Position numbers and translations under genes: made by a program
The notes under the pieces: model-generated
Databases searched by the model: none
What the model was told of the DNA's origin: nothing
Seen by the model: only the letters and a program-made list of their open reading frames with translations
Origin: Gyrodactylus bullatarudis
Lineage: Eukaryota; Platyhelminthes; Monogenea; Gyrodactylidea; Gyrodactylidae
Reading direction: 5' to 3'
Length of the DNA: 64,000 nt
Assembly: GCA_012064415.1 (NCBI GenBank)
Contig: SSNU01000209.1
Location: 186,001-250,000, forward strand
Part shown: one piece after another, positions 11,001-25,186 of the stretch
Layout of the letters: each line of letters begins with the position of its first letter
How positions within the stretch are numbered: the first letter of the stretch is position 1

Positions 11001-14000
11001 TGTATAGAAGATGTGGACATAAAAGAAGAATTTTTACATACACATAGATCCAAGCATACATCTCTTTTGCATATGTGAATGCATTGTTGTTAGTTTTATG
11101 AATCCATATCTCTTCTCCTGGCATATCGATCGATTAAATGTATAATTTCCATAAATTCATTTCCATCTCTCAATCTCTTCATGTCTGTCTGTCTAACCAT
11201 CTATTCATTTCTTTTCTCTCTTTCTTTTTTCCCCATATAAGTGAATATTCTCTCTCATATATATATATTATACATACACTACTATATATATTAAATGAAT
11301 GAAGAAGTTGAAGTATACTGAGAGAGATATAGTGTAATTCATTTATTCATTCAAAAAATGCATTTATTGATTTTTGTTTGTATGCATTTTTGTATGCCTG
11401 TCTAAAATAATTCATACAGATACACACACACACACACACGCGTTTTATGTGTTTATTTGTATTATAGTTTAGTAGCTATCTTTCCCCATAAAGACCTTAT
11501 TATTCTCTTCAAAGATGGAAAATTCATATACAACATCCTATATGCTATTGTATTATTATTATTATTATTCTATTGTAATGATTTTCCACGAGAATAGAAA
11601 TAATTCAATAATGATAATTACTCGAGGGAAACCATTAAATTGTATATTCAAATAATACAACTTCACCCACCCTATCCCCTCTAAAAATTGTCGAATATAC
11701 ACGTATATTTGTATTCTGAAATGGGTAAAATATCAATTTATCGATTATTCCATATTTATTTCATTTCTTCACAAAAAAACAACTTGGTCTCTTTTGTCTT
11801 TCCCACTAATAACAGACAAGAATTACAATCTAATCTTGTCCAAATCTCTATTTTTCATTATTACCAATGTAGTTTTTGAGTTATAATTATTAGAGAATAA
11901 TAATTTGAGTTCTCAATTCATGTCCAATTATTTAAAATGGAATGAAAAACTTGACGAATATGGAATAATTGATTTTCTTTAATTACTTTAGCATGTACAA
12001 ATGCGACCTGAGTCAAACACTGCATTTCTCCAATTCTCAGAGATGCGTGGGCCCCTGAGGGCTATGACAGCTCACTCCAGGGATCCCTTAAAACTAGGCG
12101 GTAGATTACTTAAATTGGCCTATGTTCCAAGTATACCATCAACCTGTCTTTGGATAGCAGATTTACCTCCAAAACTTGCTCAACTAACTGATTCTTGCCT
12201 GTTCAACAAGTTTCAGACAATTTCTCCAATCTCTGAAGTGAGTTTAATGATACATTTGAACTTTGATACATGTTATTCCAGTCAAATATCGATTTCTCAA
12301 ACACAAATAAAAGAAAAAAAGAACAGAACACATTTTAGGCTCTGGATTTTATTGCTTTACACGAAAGGAATTAGAAAAGAAAAGAAATCAATTAATCTCT
12401 AAAGAAAGAGAGAATAATAATTTTCATTTTTTCAAACTTTTTATGTATTCTTTTATTTTCATTCAGCATATGAATACATTTTCATATATGCATATATCTC
12501 AGATACATAAAATATATATATGCATGAATATAAAAGCTGTATATAGATTCGTTTATATGTAGTGTATATAATTCACATAGAATGTAGATGAAAAGAATTA
12601 TTGATTAATAAATTCATTGATTATGCATACATTAGAATGAAAAATAGTAAATACAAGATTCATTTTCATACAAGCATATATTGCATAAGGTATATGATCT
12701 TTCTATTCATAAAATATCTAAAGATGTATATCCATTGTTGATAAACAAATGTCTGCTCATGTAATTTGTGTTTGAAAAATCTAAAAATCAATCAATGATA
12801 TTTATTGAACTTAAATTCTTCAATCCATTCATTCATTATGTTAAGAACCATAAAAAATAGATTTTCATTGATTGATGGGTCTAGTCTATATCAAAAAAAA
12901 TAAACGACATTTTAAAAGCGTAAAATAGGACCCTTGTCTCATACATAAAATCTAGGGATTATCATTGAAATATTAATTCTAATTCGTTTGCAAAGAAATA
13001 ATTTTCTTTTTTTTCAACTAAAATTTGCTTGAACTGTTTTCAATTCCTGATGCATTCTCTAATATAGACATGAGACATCTTTGATAACGACGAAATTCAA
13101 AAGACTTTTTCAATGGTTGATAAAGCTCTAAACTGGCTAATATAATTTTCAAATGTTTTCAATAAAATCTTTATCGTATTAATATTGATTTATTTCTCAG
13201 ATTGTCTTGATTTTCCGTAACGCTGATTCCCCAGATAACGGATCTACCTTGAACAACAATAATAATCTTGGGAAAAATTCTCAAACTGCCGCATTCATCA
13301 AAGTCCCCTCGGTTACAGATGCCTCGAGTCTACTCAAAGAGCTTCGGACAAAAGAGACTCTTACAAAATTCCTATCTTCCCTCAATGGAAAGTATGCAGG
13401 AGACTCCCAAAAGTCTAACATTAGACCTTTGTCTGTTGATTATGCAGGACAGCGACAATGTAACCTTGTCTCTACTCTCAAGTCACAAAAGAATGGAAAT
13501 CTTCTCAAGTGAGTTCCTTGTAATTGTGAAATGCATTCTCTCACTCTTGAAAATTTCTAAGATAGATTGATTTTAGTGTGAGAATGATGTGAAGCATATC
13601 TGCTTCTTTTAATCGATAAAATTATCGCAAAATGATTAATTTTTTTCTATTTCCAAAATATATTGTTTTCTTATCTCGTAGATCATCGAATATGAATTAT
13701 TTAAGACAAAATCAAATCCGAGTGATATCATCGAATACCCAAAGTCCAGCCTTTTCTCCAAAGAACTTCACAACATCCAATGATTCTAATAACTTATCCA
13801 CCAACTTTACACCCCTGTCAGTTGATGTTAGACGATCTTCTATAGCAGAGAGTCCTTCGGCTACATCGACTCCATTGCATCAAAAGATGAGTGAAAAGTC
13901 TCTAGAAGATTCCCGTTGGAAAGCAGCATCCCAATGTAAACTTACAAATCCAATCATTAAAACTGTCTCAAGCATGAATCATGCAAAGAAACCGACCCAG

Positions 14001-17000
14001 TTGAGTTTGTCTCAGTCTTCACTTTCCTCTGGCAGTTACTATGAAAATCATTCCAATACAAACAAGAAATTTCGTAGCTCCTCAACATCTTCATCATCTT
14101 CCTCCACAAACTCAACTGATTTCATTGGTTCTCCTTCGTTAGTTAGGAAAACTACCACATCACCAACTGTTGCAGCAAAGAAGACCAAGTTAATCTCCCA
14201 AAATTCAATTAAAAGTAAGAGTTTGCACACCACTCATGAGAAATGTCTGGCCACTTCATCCTCCACCTCTACAATGAATGCTATGCGCAAGAATTTGAGT
14301 CAACTCAAGGAAGACTTGAATTCTGCTCGTAATTCAATAACTTCCTCAATCAATGAGACTAGTAGGCTATTCTCACCTGTCAGGAATGACTCTGAGACTG
14401 ACAACTACGAGTCAATGTACGACAAGATCAAGAGACGCAACCAGACCTCTGAGAAGGAAAAGAAAAGGAAGAAGAGTTCCTCAAAGAAGAAAAAGAAGAA
14501 ACTGAAAGAGGAAAGTCCTTCATATCTCTCACTGAAAATTGGAAGTTCCTCATCTTCGATTAAAGAAAAGAATCGTTCAAATCATTCACCTCTTATTCGA
14601 CGAAGTCTTGGCATTAGTTTCCCTGTCAAGGCAGACGAAACCTTTTCAGCTTCCTTGCTTAGTGATGAAAACTCTGGGGCTGACACGAAAAAGAGTAAAA
14701 AACACAAATTCTACTCAGACTCTACCGACGAAGACGATGATGAAAATGATGACGGTATTGATTTGAAACCAAAAGGTTCCATTTTCAACAAGACATTCTC
14801 TAGCAGTCATGTCAAGAGTAAAAAGTCTGAGACCAAAATCCCTAAAAAGACTCTTTCAACATCGTCTAGCTCCAGTTCAATCGACATCTCTATGAAGAGA
14901 AAACCAGAAAAGTTGTCTCTCCTAACGAGCAGTAATTCAAATCGGAAGAGGAGCAATAAAACTTCAATGGATCGTCACAAATCATCCAAGAAACAACGTT
15001 TATCTACCTCGCTAACCACCACCTCTTCTTCTTCTATGAAGACGTCCGGTCCAACTAGTCTGAAGAAGAAAAAGAGTCTCAAATCAAGTAAAAATTCTTC
15101 CCAACAAATGTCTAACAGCTTCGAAGCTCTTCTCAATCCAAATTACTCAGATACGAAAGAGGGGCCCGGATTTATCAAATATGCCAAGTCCCTTCAGTCT
15201 TCAGTTTTCTTTAGACGTCTTCAACAACAACAATTATCACATGATGAAGATGTCACTTTTGAAGACTTGAACGACGACGAGTTTGAGAGACTCTCCGCTG
15301 CTACTCCCTCCACAGAGCCAATGGAAAATGATGATGCCATGAGCTCATCGCAAGAAGAAGAGGCCCTCTTTGAGGATAACAATGAGAACGATGAAAGTAT
15401 CCAAATGGACAGACAGAGTTTCATCAGTGACACTGATGAGAAGCCCTCACCAACACGTAATCCTTTCGAGGATATGGGTATGGGTGAATTGTGGCGAGGA
15501 ATGGAAACCCCCACCAAGTACTCACCAAAAGTTGACCCAAAGAAGGAAAACGACGAGCCAATGTTTGAGGAAAAAGTCATCCCAAAGAGAGAAATTAAAA
15601 CCTCTCCAGTTTACAAGGAAGAGGAGATCTCCCTGACTACTTCATCTTTTTTGGATAAAAATTTCATTCAAGATGATCAGAACAAGTTCAGATTCAAGAG
15701 TAATCTCAACAGTCAGGATCAGAGCGGAGAGCTAAAGTCATCACCTTCTGTATCTTCGAGCAGTCCATCTTCAGCGGCGATCGCATCATCGAAATGGGAC
15801 AACATTGGCAATATCTCAATTAGTTTTAGTGAAGGGAATAGTAGCAGCGAAACAGTTCACAGTCCTCAACATCACGAGGCACTGAAAGATTCCGCCTCCA
15901 AGTTGGAAATTCAAGAGTCTGTTGACAAGAAAACCATTGTACCCATTATACCTCAACAACAGAGATCATGTCAAAGTCGTAATCCTGAACCAACTAAAGT
16001 TATACTTCCTTCCAATGAAGAGTTGACACCTGTTAAGCCTATACTAGCTGAACAGACAACAGTCATGAGTAAACCTCCATTGAATCCTTCAACAATATCG
16101 AACAAGTCTACAGTTATATCACCTGAAGTATTGTCCAATAGAATTATTCAAGATTTGAAAATTGCCACTACTTCAATTGTTGAAAGTGCCCCACAGTATC
16201 TACCGAATCTTCCTCAAAGTCCTATTATATCGAAAACAAGCACCAACATAAAATCAACATTACCTCAGATAAACCTTGCTGGAAGTAAACCTCTTTCTTC
16301 CTCACCTATCATTGGCAAGCAATATTCCAAAGGCTCGGCTACTGCTCAGACATCGTTAGCAAATTCTACACCGCAAACTTTGCCGCAACAAGTTCTGCCG
16401 ATTAATCAATCATCACATTCAACACAGGGACATAGATGGTCTTCAAGATGTAATGTCGATTCAACTGTGGAAGGTGCCATTATTGGTGATGTTCAAAATT
16501 ATGTCCGTGGTGTCATTGAACGTGTGACTGCTGAATCTTGTTCGAGCACAAGTAACTCGAATCCATCATCAACGTCTACAACAATGAGTAGCTCTAAGAA
16601 GAATAATTTCAATTCTTCAGGCACATCCACCGGATCTAATTCGTCAGTTGCGACCAGTAAGAAAGTGGAGAGTTCCCTTAGCCAGCCAACTCCTACTTTA
16701 CCTTTAATAGAGTCAGCTACAATTCAGATTCCAGGCGTGAACGCTTGCATAACACCGAAAGCACTAGGATCAAGTGATCAATCAAAGAAGGCAGCAGATC
16801 CTTACGAATTGAACTTTGATGAACCTTCGATTACAAAGATGTCTACCGTACCAACATCTACGATAATTTCAGTCCCACCAACTGCAACAGTTGCTACAAC
16901 CTCTTGTGTAGAACCTGTTAAGCAGGCCATGTCAATAATAAATCCATTGAATTCATCTACAACAGTTTGTCAAAAAGTTCAAAAGGAAACCGTTGACAAT

Positions 17001-20000
17001 GTCATCCGGGATGTTGTAGCCGGTAAATTTGATGCTCAAAGTTATCTCGATAGCTGGCGTAACAAGTCAAATCCCGCTACGATTTTGTCGCCTTCAAATA
17101 ATTTTGGTAATCAATCTGTCACTAACAGCTCTCAGATCAATACAGATCCAAATGTCGACACCAAATCGAATTGCAAAAACTCTATGAAACCTACAACAGA
17201 TGCTGTCATTGCTTCTACATCAACATCATCTTCAACAGTCAATCAAACCAATACTACTACTGTTAATAGTGCAAATTCTAATAAAACTAAACCAATATCA
17301 ACTAATAGTACTTCGGTTGTAGCCTCATCAACAAATGCGAGCAATAACAACATTGTTTCTATGATCATTGATGCTCTCAAATCCCTACCCGGCCTCCAAG
17401 TTCATACAGTCGGTAATGACTTTCTATTGAGCAATTCATCTGCCTCCGATTTGACATCAGCTACACTGGCAACAAATCAATTGTTGAAGGACTCCCAGAC
17501 CAGCGTTACAAACATGACGTTGCCTCTAGTTCATGGGAATAAGATACCACCATCGGCTACAATATCTGCAACCACAATTACTTTGCCAGTGACGGCTGCT
17601 GCAGCCGGAATTAAAGTAAGTCAAAGATTATAAATATCAATATTTCAAGTTTACTTTTCTTGAATATAAACTGGTTGGCTAAAAACCTAGCAATTAATGA
17701 ATTTTCGACTTTTCTCTTGATGCATATTTTCACAAACACTTATTCCTTATTTTCCTTATCAGAATTTGCAAGCAGTCATGATGCAGCAACAACAGCAGCA
17801 ATTACAAAATAAGAAAAACCAAATTTCCACTAGTCAGCCATCGCAGAATCAATTTCCAAATACTCCGTTATCCAAAAAGACCCATGTTACATCACTAAGT
17901 ACAATCCCGAATTCTAGTACTTATGTAAAGAACTTTGATGAGGCTAAAACATCAAAGAATATCCTTTCCATATTGAGTAACCTTCAACAAAACTCTACTC
18001 CGCATTCGAATTTACCTGACAATCAACAAGTGTCATCCACGACATTCCCCTCTACAAATTCGGCTTTATCAAGTGCAAGGAAGTCAAATCAAACGCCCAC
18101 GATAACCACACCGTTTTATTTGAACAATCAGGCCCCATCATCTAATAATAATGTCTTTCAGTCCAATAAAACTAATGTTGCTCAATGCACTAAAGATTCT
18201 TGTGATGTAAGTTTGAAAAAAAATTACCTTTCCAAAGTAAAATATCTAATATTCGTTTATATCTCTTTCTAGATTAATGCCGTTGTTAATTCCACTACTG
18301 GTGTTACTGCTGTAAATCAACAGTTTGCCAACTTCATACAACCAGCGTCAAGGAATCAAAGCTCTTCAATACCCCTGTCAAACACTCCACCGCCAAATCC
18401 TTCCAGGTCCAATTTGTCCTCTCCACTTGCTAATGTCAACAATCCTCGTCCATCTTCATGCCATCAACAGGCGCCACAACAGCCAAGTCTTTTACTCAAA
18501 AATCTCAGTGAAAGGTTACTTAATCAAGATCCGGCTAATTTGCATTTAATGATGAACCTTATCCAGACTATGGCCAATTCGAATCCCGAGAATAAGGCTA
18601 GTAATATAACGAATGAAGCATTACTAATGCACACTCTACAAACGTTCATGTCCACCGCTCCACAAACTCCTGGAGTGAATGCTGCCAATCAGGCATCTAC
18701 TAATCAACCACCTAATGGTAATCCCAGTCAAAAGCAAACTTATCCATCAGCCAAGCAACAGTCAAGTAAGAATTTATTAAAATCTATACTTTTAATATGA
18801 ATGAGTAATTCACGTTGTTTATCAAAAACGTCCGAGTATCCACTTAAATTCATAATTTGGGAATTTACAAGAAAGAGATATGATAAAAGTTAATAGTTTA
18901 CAAGATAATAGTTTACAAATAATGAAAGAAATAGTAAAAAACCCTGGAGATGACAGCATAGATGTATGGGTCAAAGAGAAATTCTTTATTAATCTATACA
19001 AACCCAATCTATGTGTTCAGAAAAACTATTCTTATAACCTTCAACTCCCATGGCCTATGTGAGCTTTTTCACTTTTCTCTCCACTGTTGCTATTTATTGG
19101 AGATTTTTGGTGTTTTTTCAGTTCACATGTTATACCTTTAAGATCAACAGTAATCTGTAGTTATGACAAAAATAATCTTGAATGAATTATTTGCAAACCT
19201 TTACTCCATTTATTGAGATATAGTAGTATTTTGGCTAGTTTGTATTTCTCACTACGTGAGAGAGAGGATATTTTGAAAAATATTTTTGAATTTCTAAGAG
19301 AGGAAATTAAAATATACTTTGAATTTTACAAAAATTTGCATTCATTAATTTAGCTCTATTTCATTCCTTTCGAATGCACTTGATTCATATCAGAAACTCA
19401 TTAATTCATTTCTTCTTTCTGAATGACTTTTTGAATGAAATAAAAAGAATTGATTATTCTCTCTCTCTATTCAGTTTGTTTTTCTTTCTTCAGTCTTTTT
19501 TCTTACTGAATCTTCTACACACACACACACCCACACAAAATTAGATAATGTCATGATTGCATAACATAATGTTTCAATGCCTATGTATTGATTTATCTGA
19601 TCAAGTAGTAGAGGGAGGTGTTCTCTCCATCATTTGGTGCAGAAAAAAAAGTTTTGACCTCATTCTTCTTATTGAAATCAATTTAAATGTCAGATATTTT
19701 TCAACAAAACAACACCACTTCTTTTTACTTGTTCTCATCAATCCAAAAATAAATTAGGCCAAACTAAACATTTATCTTCTTTTTAGTGGACAAACTTGCG
19801 AGCCATGTGAATTCGGGTGGGCCAACAAATTCCGATATACTCTTGAATAACTTGATTTCACCTGCTACTGTTGGCACAGCCAAAAGCACTCAACAAATCA
19901 ATAGTAATACCTTGTTATATCCCACCTGTGGTCCTAGTCTGACATCTCCTACTACAAATGCAACACAGAACGTCAATAAGGGTCCTGCAAAATCTCAACC

Positions 20001-20631
20001 GACAACAATAACCCAAGATCAGATCAGTAATCCTAGCAACACAGCTACTGCCAACCCTTCATCCTCCAATGATTCAAATCAATTGGAAAGAATCGTTCAA
20101 GACTATCCTTTTGTTTGGCAAGGTCGGCTCTCCTTGAAGAATTCAGAGGCTCATGTTGCTCTTCACTACATTCACGGGAACATTAATTTGTTGAATAATT
20201 GTATGAAATTGCTGGCAACTCTGACAAAATCCCTGTCCACTGACACTGAAATGATGATGGATGCACCTCTGAAGATTGTTCAACGCATGAGAATGGAACC
20301 ACCGCAACTTGAAGCTGTTCACAGGAAAATGTCTCAAGATGGCGACTACTGTGCTTGTCTTGCCTTGGCTTCCGGTAAAAATCCAGAAGACCTATGTCAT
20401 CAGACTCAAATTCTCTCACATGGTTTCATCCGATACATGCAGGAAAAGGGAGCTGCTGGTATCATCAATGCCTGCCTTCCGGATCAACAGAGCGAGGGTC
20501 AATATATCGTTCATATATTCCCTCCGTGTGAGTTCTCCTTTAATAAGCTGGCAGCCTCTGCTCCAGCCCTCTACCAGAGTGTTATGAAGAAAGATATTCC
20601 ACATTTATTGGTTGTTATTACAACTGTCTGA
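8060..20631 (+). CDS. spen: Split ends (Spen/SHARP) transcriptional regulator
   Basis: Nuclear RNA-binding scaffold that recruits corepressors and acts in Notch, Wnt/EGFR and silencing pathways in animals. Exons: 8060-8139, 8197-8418, 8503-8870, 9216-9679, 11992-12237, 13201-13508, 13682-17615, 17763-18206, 18274-18775, 19787-20631; all phases agree and give 2470 residues. RRM1 (about 5-80) spans exons 1-2 and contains FMDIKSASRA; RRM2 is about 136-220; RRM3 (about 348-425) starts TRTLYIAGLT; RRM4 starts CLWIADLPPK and carries an Asn-rich insertion. The 3.9 kb exon is low-complexity, Ser/Thr-rich with Lys-rich and acidic blocks. The last ~175 residues form a SPOC domain (DYPFVWQGRLSLKN ... 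HLLVVITTV). The start was chosen because MVTTRYIKVTNLQ aligns with the RRM1 N-terminus of SPEN and exon 1 ends in the phase exon 2 needs. It is shorter than fly and human Spen, mostly in the linker. Confidence 0.95.
9680..11991 (+). repeat. Microsatellite-rich intron 4 of spen
   Basis: This 2.3 kb intron is full of simple repeats: ATTC-type repeats just after the donor (about 9703-9722), AGT units (about 10877-10895), a CT run (10969-10985), a CA run (11422-11439), TTA units (about 11543-11570) and many TATA/TATG tracts. No coding exon is supported inside it. Confidence 0.75.
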
Positions 20632-21116
20632 TGAGACTGTTCTTTTCTACGCTGTCTGCTGCATTTCATTTATTTCACAGCAGAAATTTGATTTTCAAAG
20701 AAAACAAAATATTACATCATTGCCACAATTTTAACCAAACCAAATCGTGTAAATCCTCCACAACCAAAGAGAGATTGAAATTATCAATTGTTATCGTTAC
20801 TATTATTATTTAAAGTCATCATATCATTATTTACATTTTGTTATTTCGAATTGAACATGTGTTACTTTCTTTACTTACATATTCATATATAAATAGTTGT
20901 TTATTGTATTCCCACAATGAGATTGATATACTTGTTAGCATATACATCTTCTTCATCATCTCTTGAGAATTGTATTTAAAAAATGATTCTGATTTGAAAT
21001 TTAATTTGTACATAGTGATAATAATCTTGATTTAAATTCTGTACCAGAAAATTATTGATGAATGATTTGATTCTGGAGAATGATATCATGTGATCTCTAT
21101 ATATTGTTATTATACA

Positions 21117-21122
21117 AATAAA
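21117..21122 (+). terminator. Candidate poly(A) signal of spen
   Basis: AATAAA about 490 nt after the spen stop. The 3' UTR before it is AT-rich and free of other consensus AATAAA signals that I noticed. Spen and the ferredoxin reductase gene are tail to tail with about 1.07 kb between stops. Confidence 0.5.
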
Positions 21123-21703
21123 AACAAAGGTTTTGAGAAAATCCCTTTCACTCGACTCGAGTGAGTACCCCAACCAAAATGATCCTTCTCAACATTCTGC
21201 TACCAACCTCCTTTCCCTAATTGTTTTTTTTCTATGGAACCTGTGAGACCATTTTGTAAAGACGAGTGTGTGTAATATCAATTTTCAGAGCAATTTATTT
21301 CCCCTGCCCCTTTCCCAATCTAAGATTATTGGATGCAATATGACAACAAGATTCTGTAAATCATTGATGTGAGAAGATGTTTATCGATCAGATTCTAATC
21401 GTAATCATCCCTCTTCACGGACACACATACTTGAAATCAACACATAGATTGAGATTGTTTGTTTATTCGTATCCTATCGATGTCATGTATGAGATGCAAG
21501 TTTTCCTTGTCAAAAAGAACGTCCTTCTATCCAACTACATATATGATATAGAATTTATTACTTATCATTATTATATACAATACTTTTAATTATATATATA
21601 AATTATGATTGAAATTGTCTTTGATGAAATCATTTTATCACATGTTATCAAAAATATATGTATTACAGATATTAGAATAAAATTATTTTAAGATTAATCG
21701 AAA

Positions 21704-21709
21704 TTTATT
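21704..21709 (-). terminator. Poly(A) signal overlapping the FDXR stop codon
   Basis: On the minus strand the hexamer AATAAA includes the TAA stop codon of FDXR (21705-21707). I saw no better consensus hexamer in the next ~100 nt downstream, so cleavage is probably right after the stop. Confidence 0.4.
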
Positions 21710-23368
21710 TTTCTCTCGCATTGACTGCTTCGCTGAAAATGATCTCCATCATCTTTTTTGAGGAGGTAACCTTTTCTCTAGGCTTGCCGAGTTCACTACC
21801 AGCCTTGGTCTCTTCAAGATTAATCTTCTCCCAATCTTGAAAGGATGTGAATTTGACATTTTTTTCCTCAAGAATTCGTTTAATCATGGGGAATCCTTGC
21901 TTGTTATTGTCAAAAGTTTTGGCGTACTCTGAAAAATCCTCAAGTATAACTTCAGCAGTATTTTTGCCATCTATTCCACTGTTTACAATGACACCGTGAG
22001 CTCCTTTCTGCGCCCAGCCAGAACTATAAAATGCACAATTGTATTTTTCCAAAGTAGTCTGCCAACCTTGGACACGACCAAAATCGTCTTGACAAGCGAT
22101 TGTTCCCCTTTTGTAATCATATGGTACTTCAGGCAACTCTACTACTCGATATCCGAGACATTTGATGACCATTCCACAATCAATCTTCTCTGTATTTTCA
22201 TTTTCAGACGCGATCTTTTGATCAAGACTCGGTTCTCCAATTAGGGAATTATTTATAAGAATCAATCCACCACAAGAATCCTTGTCCGAAGTGGATGAGA
22301 TGATGGCTTTAGGGGATTTTAAAAAATGGACTTCACATCCTCTCTGTGATTGAGCAATTTGTCTTGAGTCCTGATACACTTTTTCCATAAAATTGATTAT
22401 TCTCATCTTTGGTCTGGGCAAGTTATGTACAAAACTATTCCATGATTCTTTATCACTCGAAATGCAATCATAAATTATATTTTGGGGAAGAAAAGAAATC
22501 TAGAGAAAGTATTTCATCAAACTAAAGATTAGACATACTGGTAATTTTTGATCTTGGGGCATGTTTATTAAATTCGATAATTCTCTAAATTCTTTTAGAG
22601 TGAAAGACACTTGTAGAGGACCTCGTCTAGAGATAATTTTCACTCGCTCTATTCGAGATTTTGAGAGTACTTCAATTACTGATTCAGGTACATCGGTATT
22701 CTGAAAAATTTGAGAGATGTAATTTACTTTAAGACGCTCGATTGGAGATAAAAGGATTCTTGCAACATCTAAACTGACATTACCAATCCCAATCACAGAT
22801 ACTGTATCCATATCAAGACTCTTGATTATTTCTGAAGAGCCAGGATTTCCATTGTACCAGCCGACAATATCTTTTGAGCCAAGAACATTTTTCAAGTCCT
22901 ATGAAAGCTATTAGAAGTTACGTAAAGATATTACTTCTCCAGGAATATTGAGCTTCTTATCAATGGAGGCACCAATAGCCAGTACAACAGCATCGTAGGC
23001 AGATTTTAGTTGTTTTATTTCCAAATCGTAGCCAATATTGATATTTCCATAATAAGAGAAGTTGGGATTCTTTGTCACCTGTTTAAATGTATTAATAACA
23101 TTCTTAACATCCTCATGGTCTGGTGCAACTCCGTATCTAACAAGTCCAAATGGAGCAATAGACTTTTCGTACATATCAACTTTAATTTTATCATTCCTCT
23201 AAAAATATATTATTAATTAAATAAATAGACCTTAAGTAGACTCTGAGCAATATAAAAAGAAGTAGGTCCACTACCAACAAGAGCAACCTTTTTTAAATTG
23301 CTAAAATTTCTGAGCAAGGTTATCCTGACGATGTATTTTATCCAGTTTTTATTTAATTTATTGAACAT
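21705..23368 (-). CDS. FDXR: NADPH:adrenodoxin (ferredoxin) oxidoreductase, mitochondrial
   Basis: Mitochondrial flavoenzyme passing electrons from NADPH to ferredoxin for Fe-S cluster and steroid/ecdysteroid synthesis. Minus-strand exons: 23231-23368, 22935-23198, 22539-22898, 21705-22499; all phase 0, 518 residues (human 491). The N-terminus MFNKLNKNWIKYIVR is basic and amphipathic, fitting a mitochondrial presequence. The FAD dinucleotide motif is at about 30-38, followed by FGLVRYGVAPDHEDVKN, the NADP motif IGIGNVSLDVARILL, RRGPLQVSFTLKEFREL, YSSGWAQKGAHGVIV and the C-terminal WEKINLEE...GKPREK, all typical of the family. The introns are 32, 36 and 39 nt and are needed, since each would otherwise break the frame with stops. 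The third glycine of the FAD motif is serine (GSGPTS instead of GxGPAG). The stop codon overlaps an AATAAA. Confidence 0.95.
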
Positions 23369-24990
23369 TTTGAATGTATGACATAGTATAACAAGAACGT
23401 ACAAATTTGTGTTAGTTTAAATGAATCAAACTTTGATTATCAAATAAAATTTATTATTTAATTCAAATTCATTATTTTAAATTAAAAGTTTAAATCATTG
23501 AGTTCTATTCATTATCATGATGGAATAATGTAAATTAAAGTTATGATTCTTGTCGATTAGATTTAGTCATTGATTTTGTACTTGCTGTGCAATTTCTAAG
23601 GTGTGAGAGAATAATAATCGTTAATTTCTTATTGTGATTCAAAGTATTTACTTTCAAGTAGTCTGACTATTTTCATATTATATTTGACCTCCAATTCTAT
23701 TGTTTTCAAATCTCAAGTTTATTTTGTTAGTAATAGCAAACCATTCTGTAACAGAATATCTGTTAATTTGATTTTTATCTAATTTGAATTTTTCTGTTTC
23801 TGTCACCAAGAATAATGAAAATGGTAATTAATAAACATTTAAATTTCAGTCACACCGAATGACTTCTACCTCATTGCTTGTTATTCATACAGTTGCTTTA
23901 ATCTTGAAACTGATATAGATACACCTCCCTTCTCACAGTATGATTCATTAATTTTATTGTAATATGAAAAAAATTAATCTATTTTTGCTCTCTTGTGAAT
24001 GAAGCCATTAAAGTAAAGCAAACTTTTTATATTTCAAGTATAGAAATATCCAATCTCCAGTTTACACTCTATGAAGGACACACATAGTCAAGAGGAAAAT
24101 ATGGAGAAGCCAAACAAACTTTTATAAATGACTCCAAAAACTAAAGGCAATGATTATCAATGTAAACAAAAAGATAAAAAAAGCAGAAAATACATTGAGT
24201 TCTACTAGCTAGTCAGTCACCTTGCTCTTGACTGTTTCCTTCATAATTACAATGTAATTCTTGCTATGACATAAAACTCAGTCTGTGTGTGTATATTAAG
24301 AATTTTTTTCGTTCTCAATTACTGCCAAATGTTATAATAGGAAGAAGAGGGACATCAAGCAGTGTATTGTTAAAATACTACTACTATGAAAAGTAATGAA
24401 AAAAACCACATGTGAAGCATTTCTATTCGTGCAAAATATTTACTCAACTCTCATTGGCTAAACCAATCTGGGCTAGTAAACCTACAATCACGCCTAATAT
24501 CATCTCTAATGACCAAATTCATTATTTTTTTTTCACGTACTGGACCAAGAGAGATGCTGAAATCAGTCATGTGGGAAGTATGGATTTTGACCAATCTCCT
24601 GATGATTACATGTGAGTTTTTTTATTCCCTACTCATGTAATTCTTGAATTGATTTTTCTTCAAGTTTTCAAAGATTTCATAATTTAAAAATAATGTCACT
24701 TAACTTCTTAGTTTGACATTTTCAAACCATAAAATAAGCAAAAACAAAATTTCCAATCATATCAAAATTTTAAGTTTTGCAGGAAAAGACATAATTTGGT
24801 AAGGTTATTATTATAAATCAACTTGGTAGTGGCCATTAGAGCCCCACTGGCCATGCAAGGTTTCCAATCTTTGACTTGTTTTGATCTCTACAGGTTTTTC
24901 AGTGTTCCACTGCCCTGCAATAAAAATAATGTTTTAATATATATATTAGGGTAATACAAAATTTTATTATTATTCAAAATGTTGCAAAAA
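23369..24990. other. Upstream region of FDXR, no gene seen
   Basis: AT-rich sequence with the FDXR promoter expected near 23370-23500. A 67-codon ORF at 24412-24615 ends next to a donor-like GTGAGT, but it has no recognisable motif and its phase does not fit the Ig gene downstream. I do not call it a gene. Confidence 0.4.
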
Positions 24991-25160
24991 CTATTTCTCG
25001 TAGTGAAATTCATTGAAAAAATCTTGGCGCCTGTTCAAAAATTGTCCTCTTCAATCAAAATTTTTTATATCAGAACAAACTCGAAAACGTATGGTTTCAT
25101 AGGAATAAATGCTTAGTTTTCGATAATCTTCAAAATGAGATTAAGGCTGGGAAAAGTTAA
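24991..25160. repeat. Dispersed ~150 bp repeat, copy 1
   Basis: Contains CGTAGTGAAATTCATTG, then a match over about 150 bp to 35353-35510 and weaker matches to about 30725-30885 and 55895-56020, all in the same orientation. No coding potential is seen; it is probably an interspersed repeat. Confidence 0.6.
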
Positions 25161-25186
25161 AAAATTTGGCCTACTCTAATATATAT

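Noticed and set aside
15221..15580. Minus-strand ORF of 119 codons within spen
   Set aside because: Serine-rich shadow of the spen low-complexity exon.
24412..24615. ORF ending at a donor-like GTGAGT, possible 5' exon of the Ig/FN3 gene
   Set aside because: Phase does not fit the exon at 33747, no signal peptide or Ig motif, and no matching acceptor.
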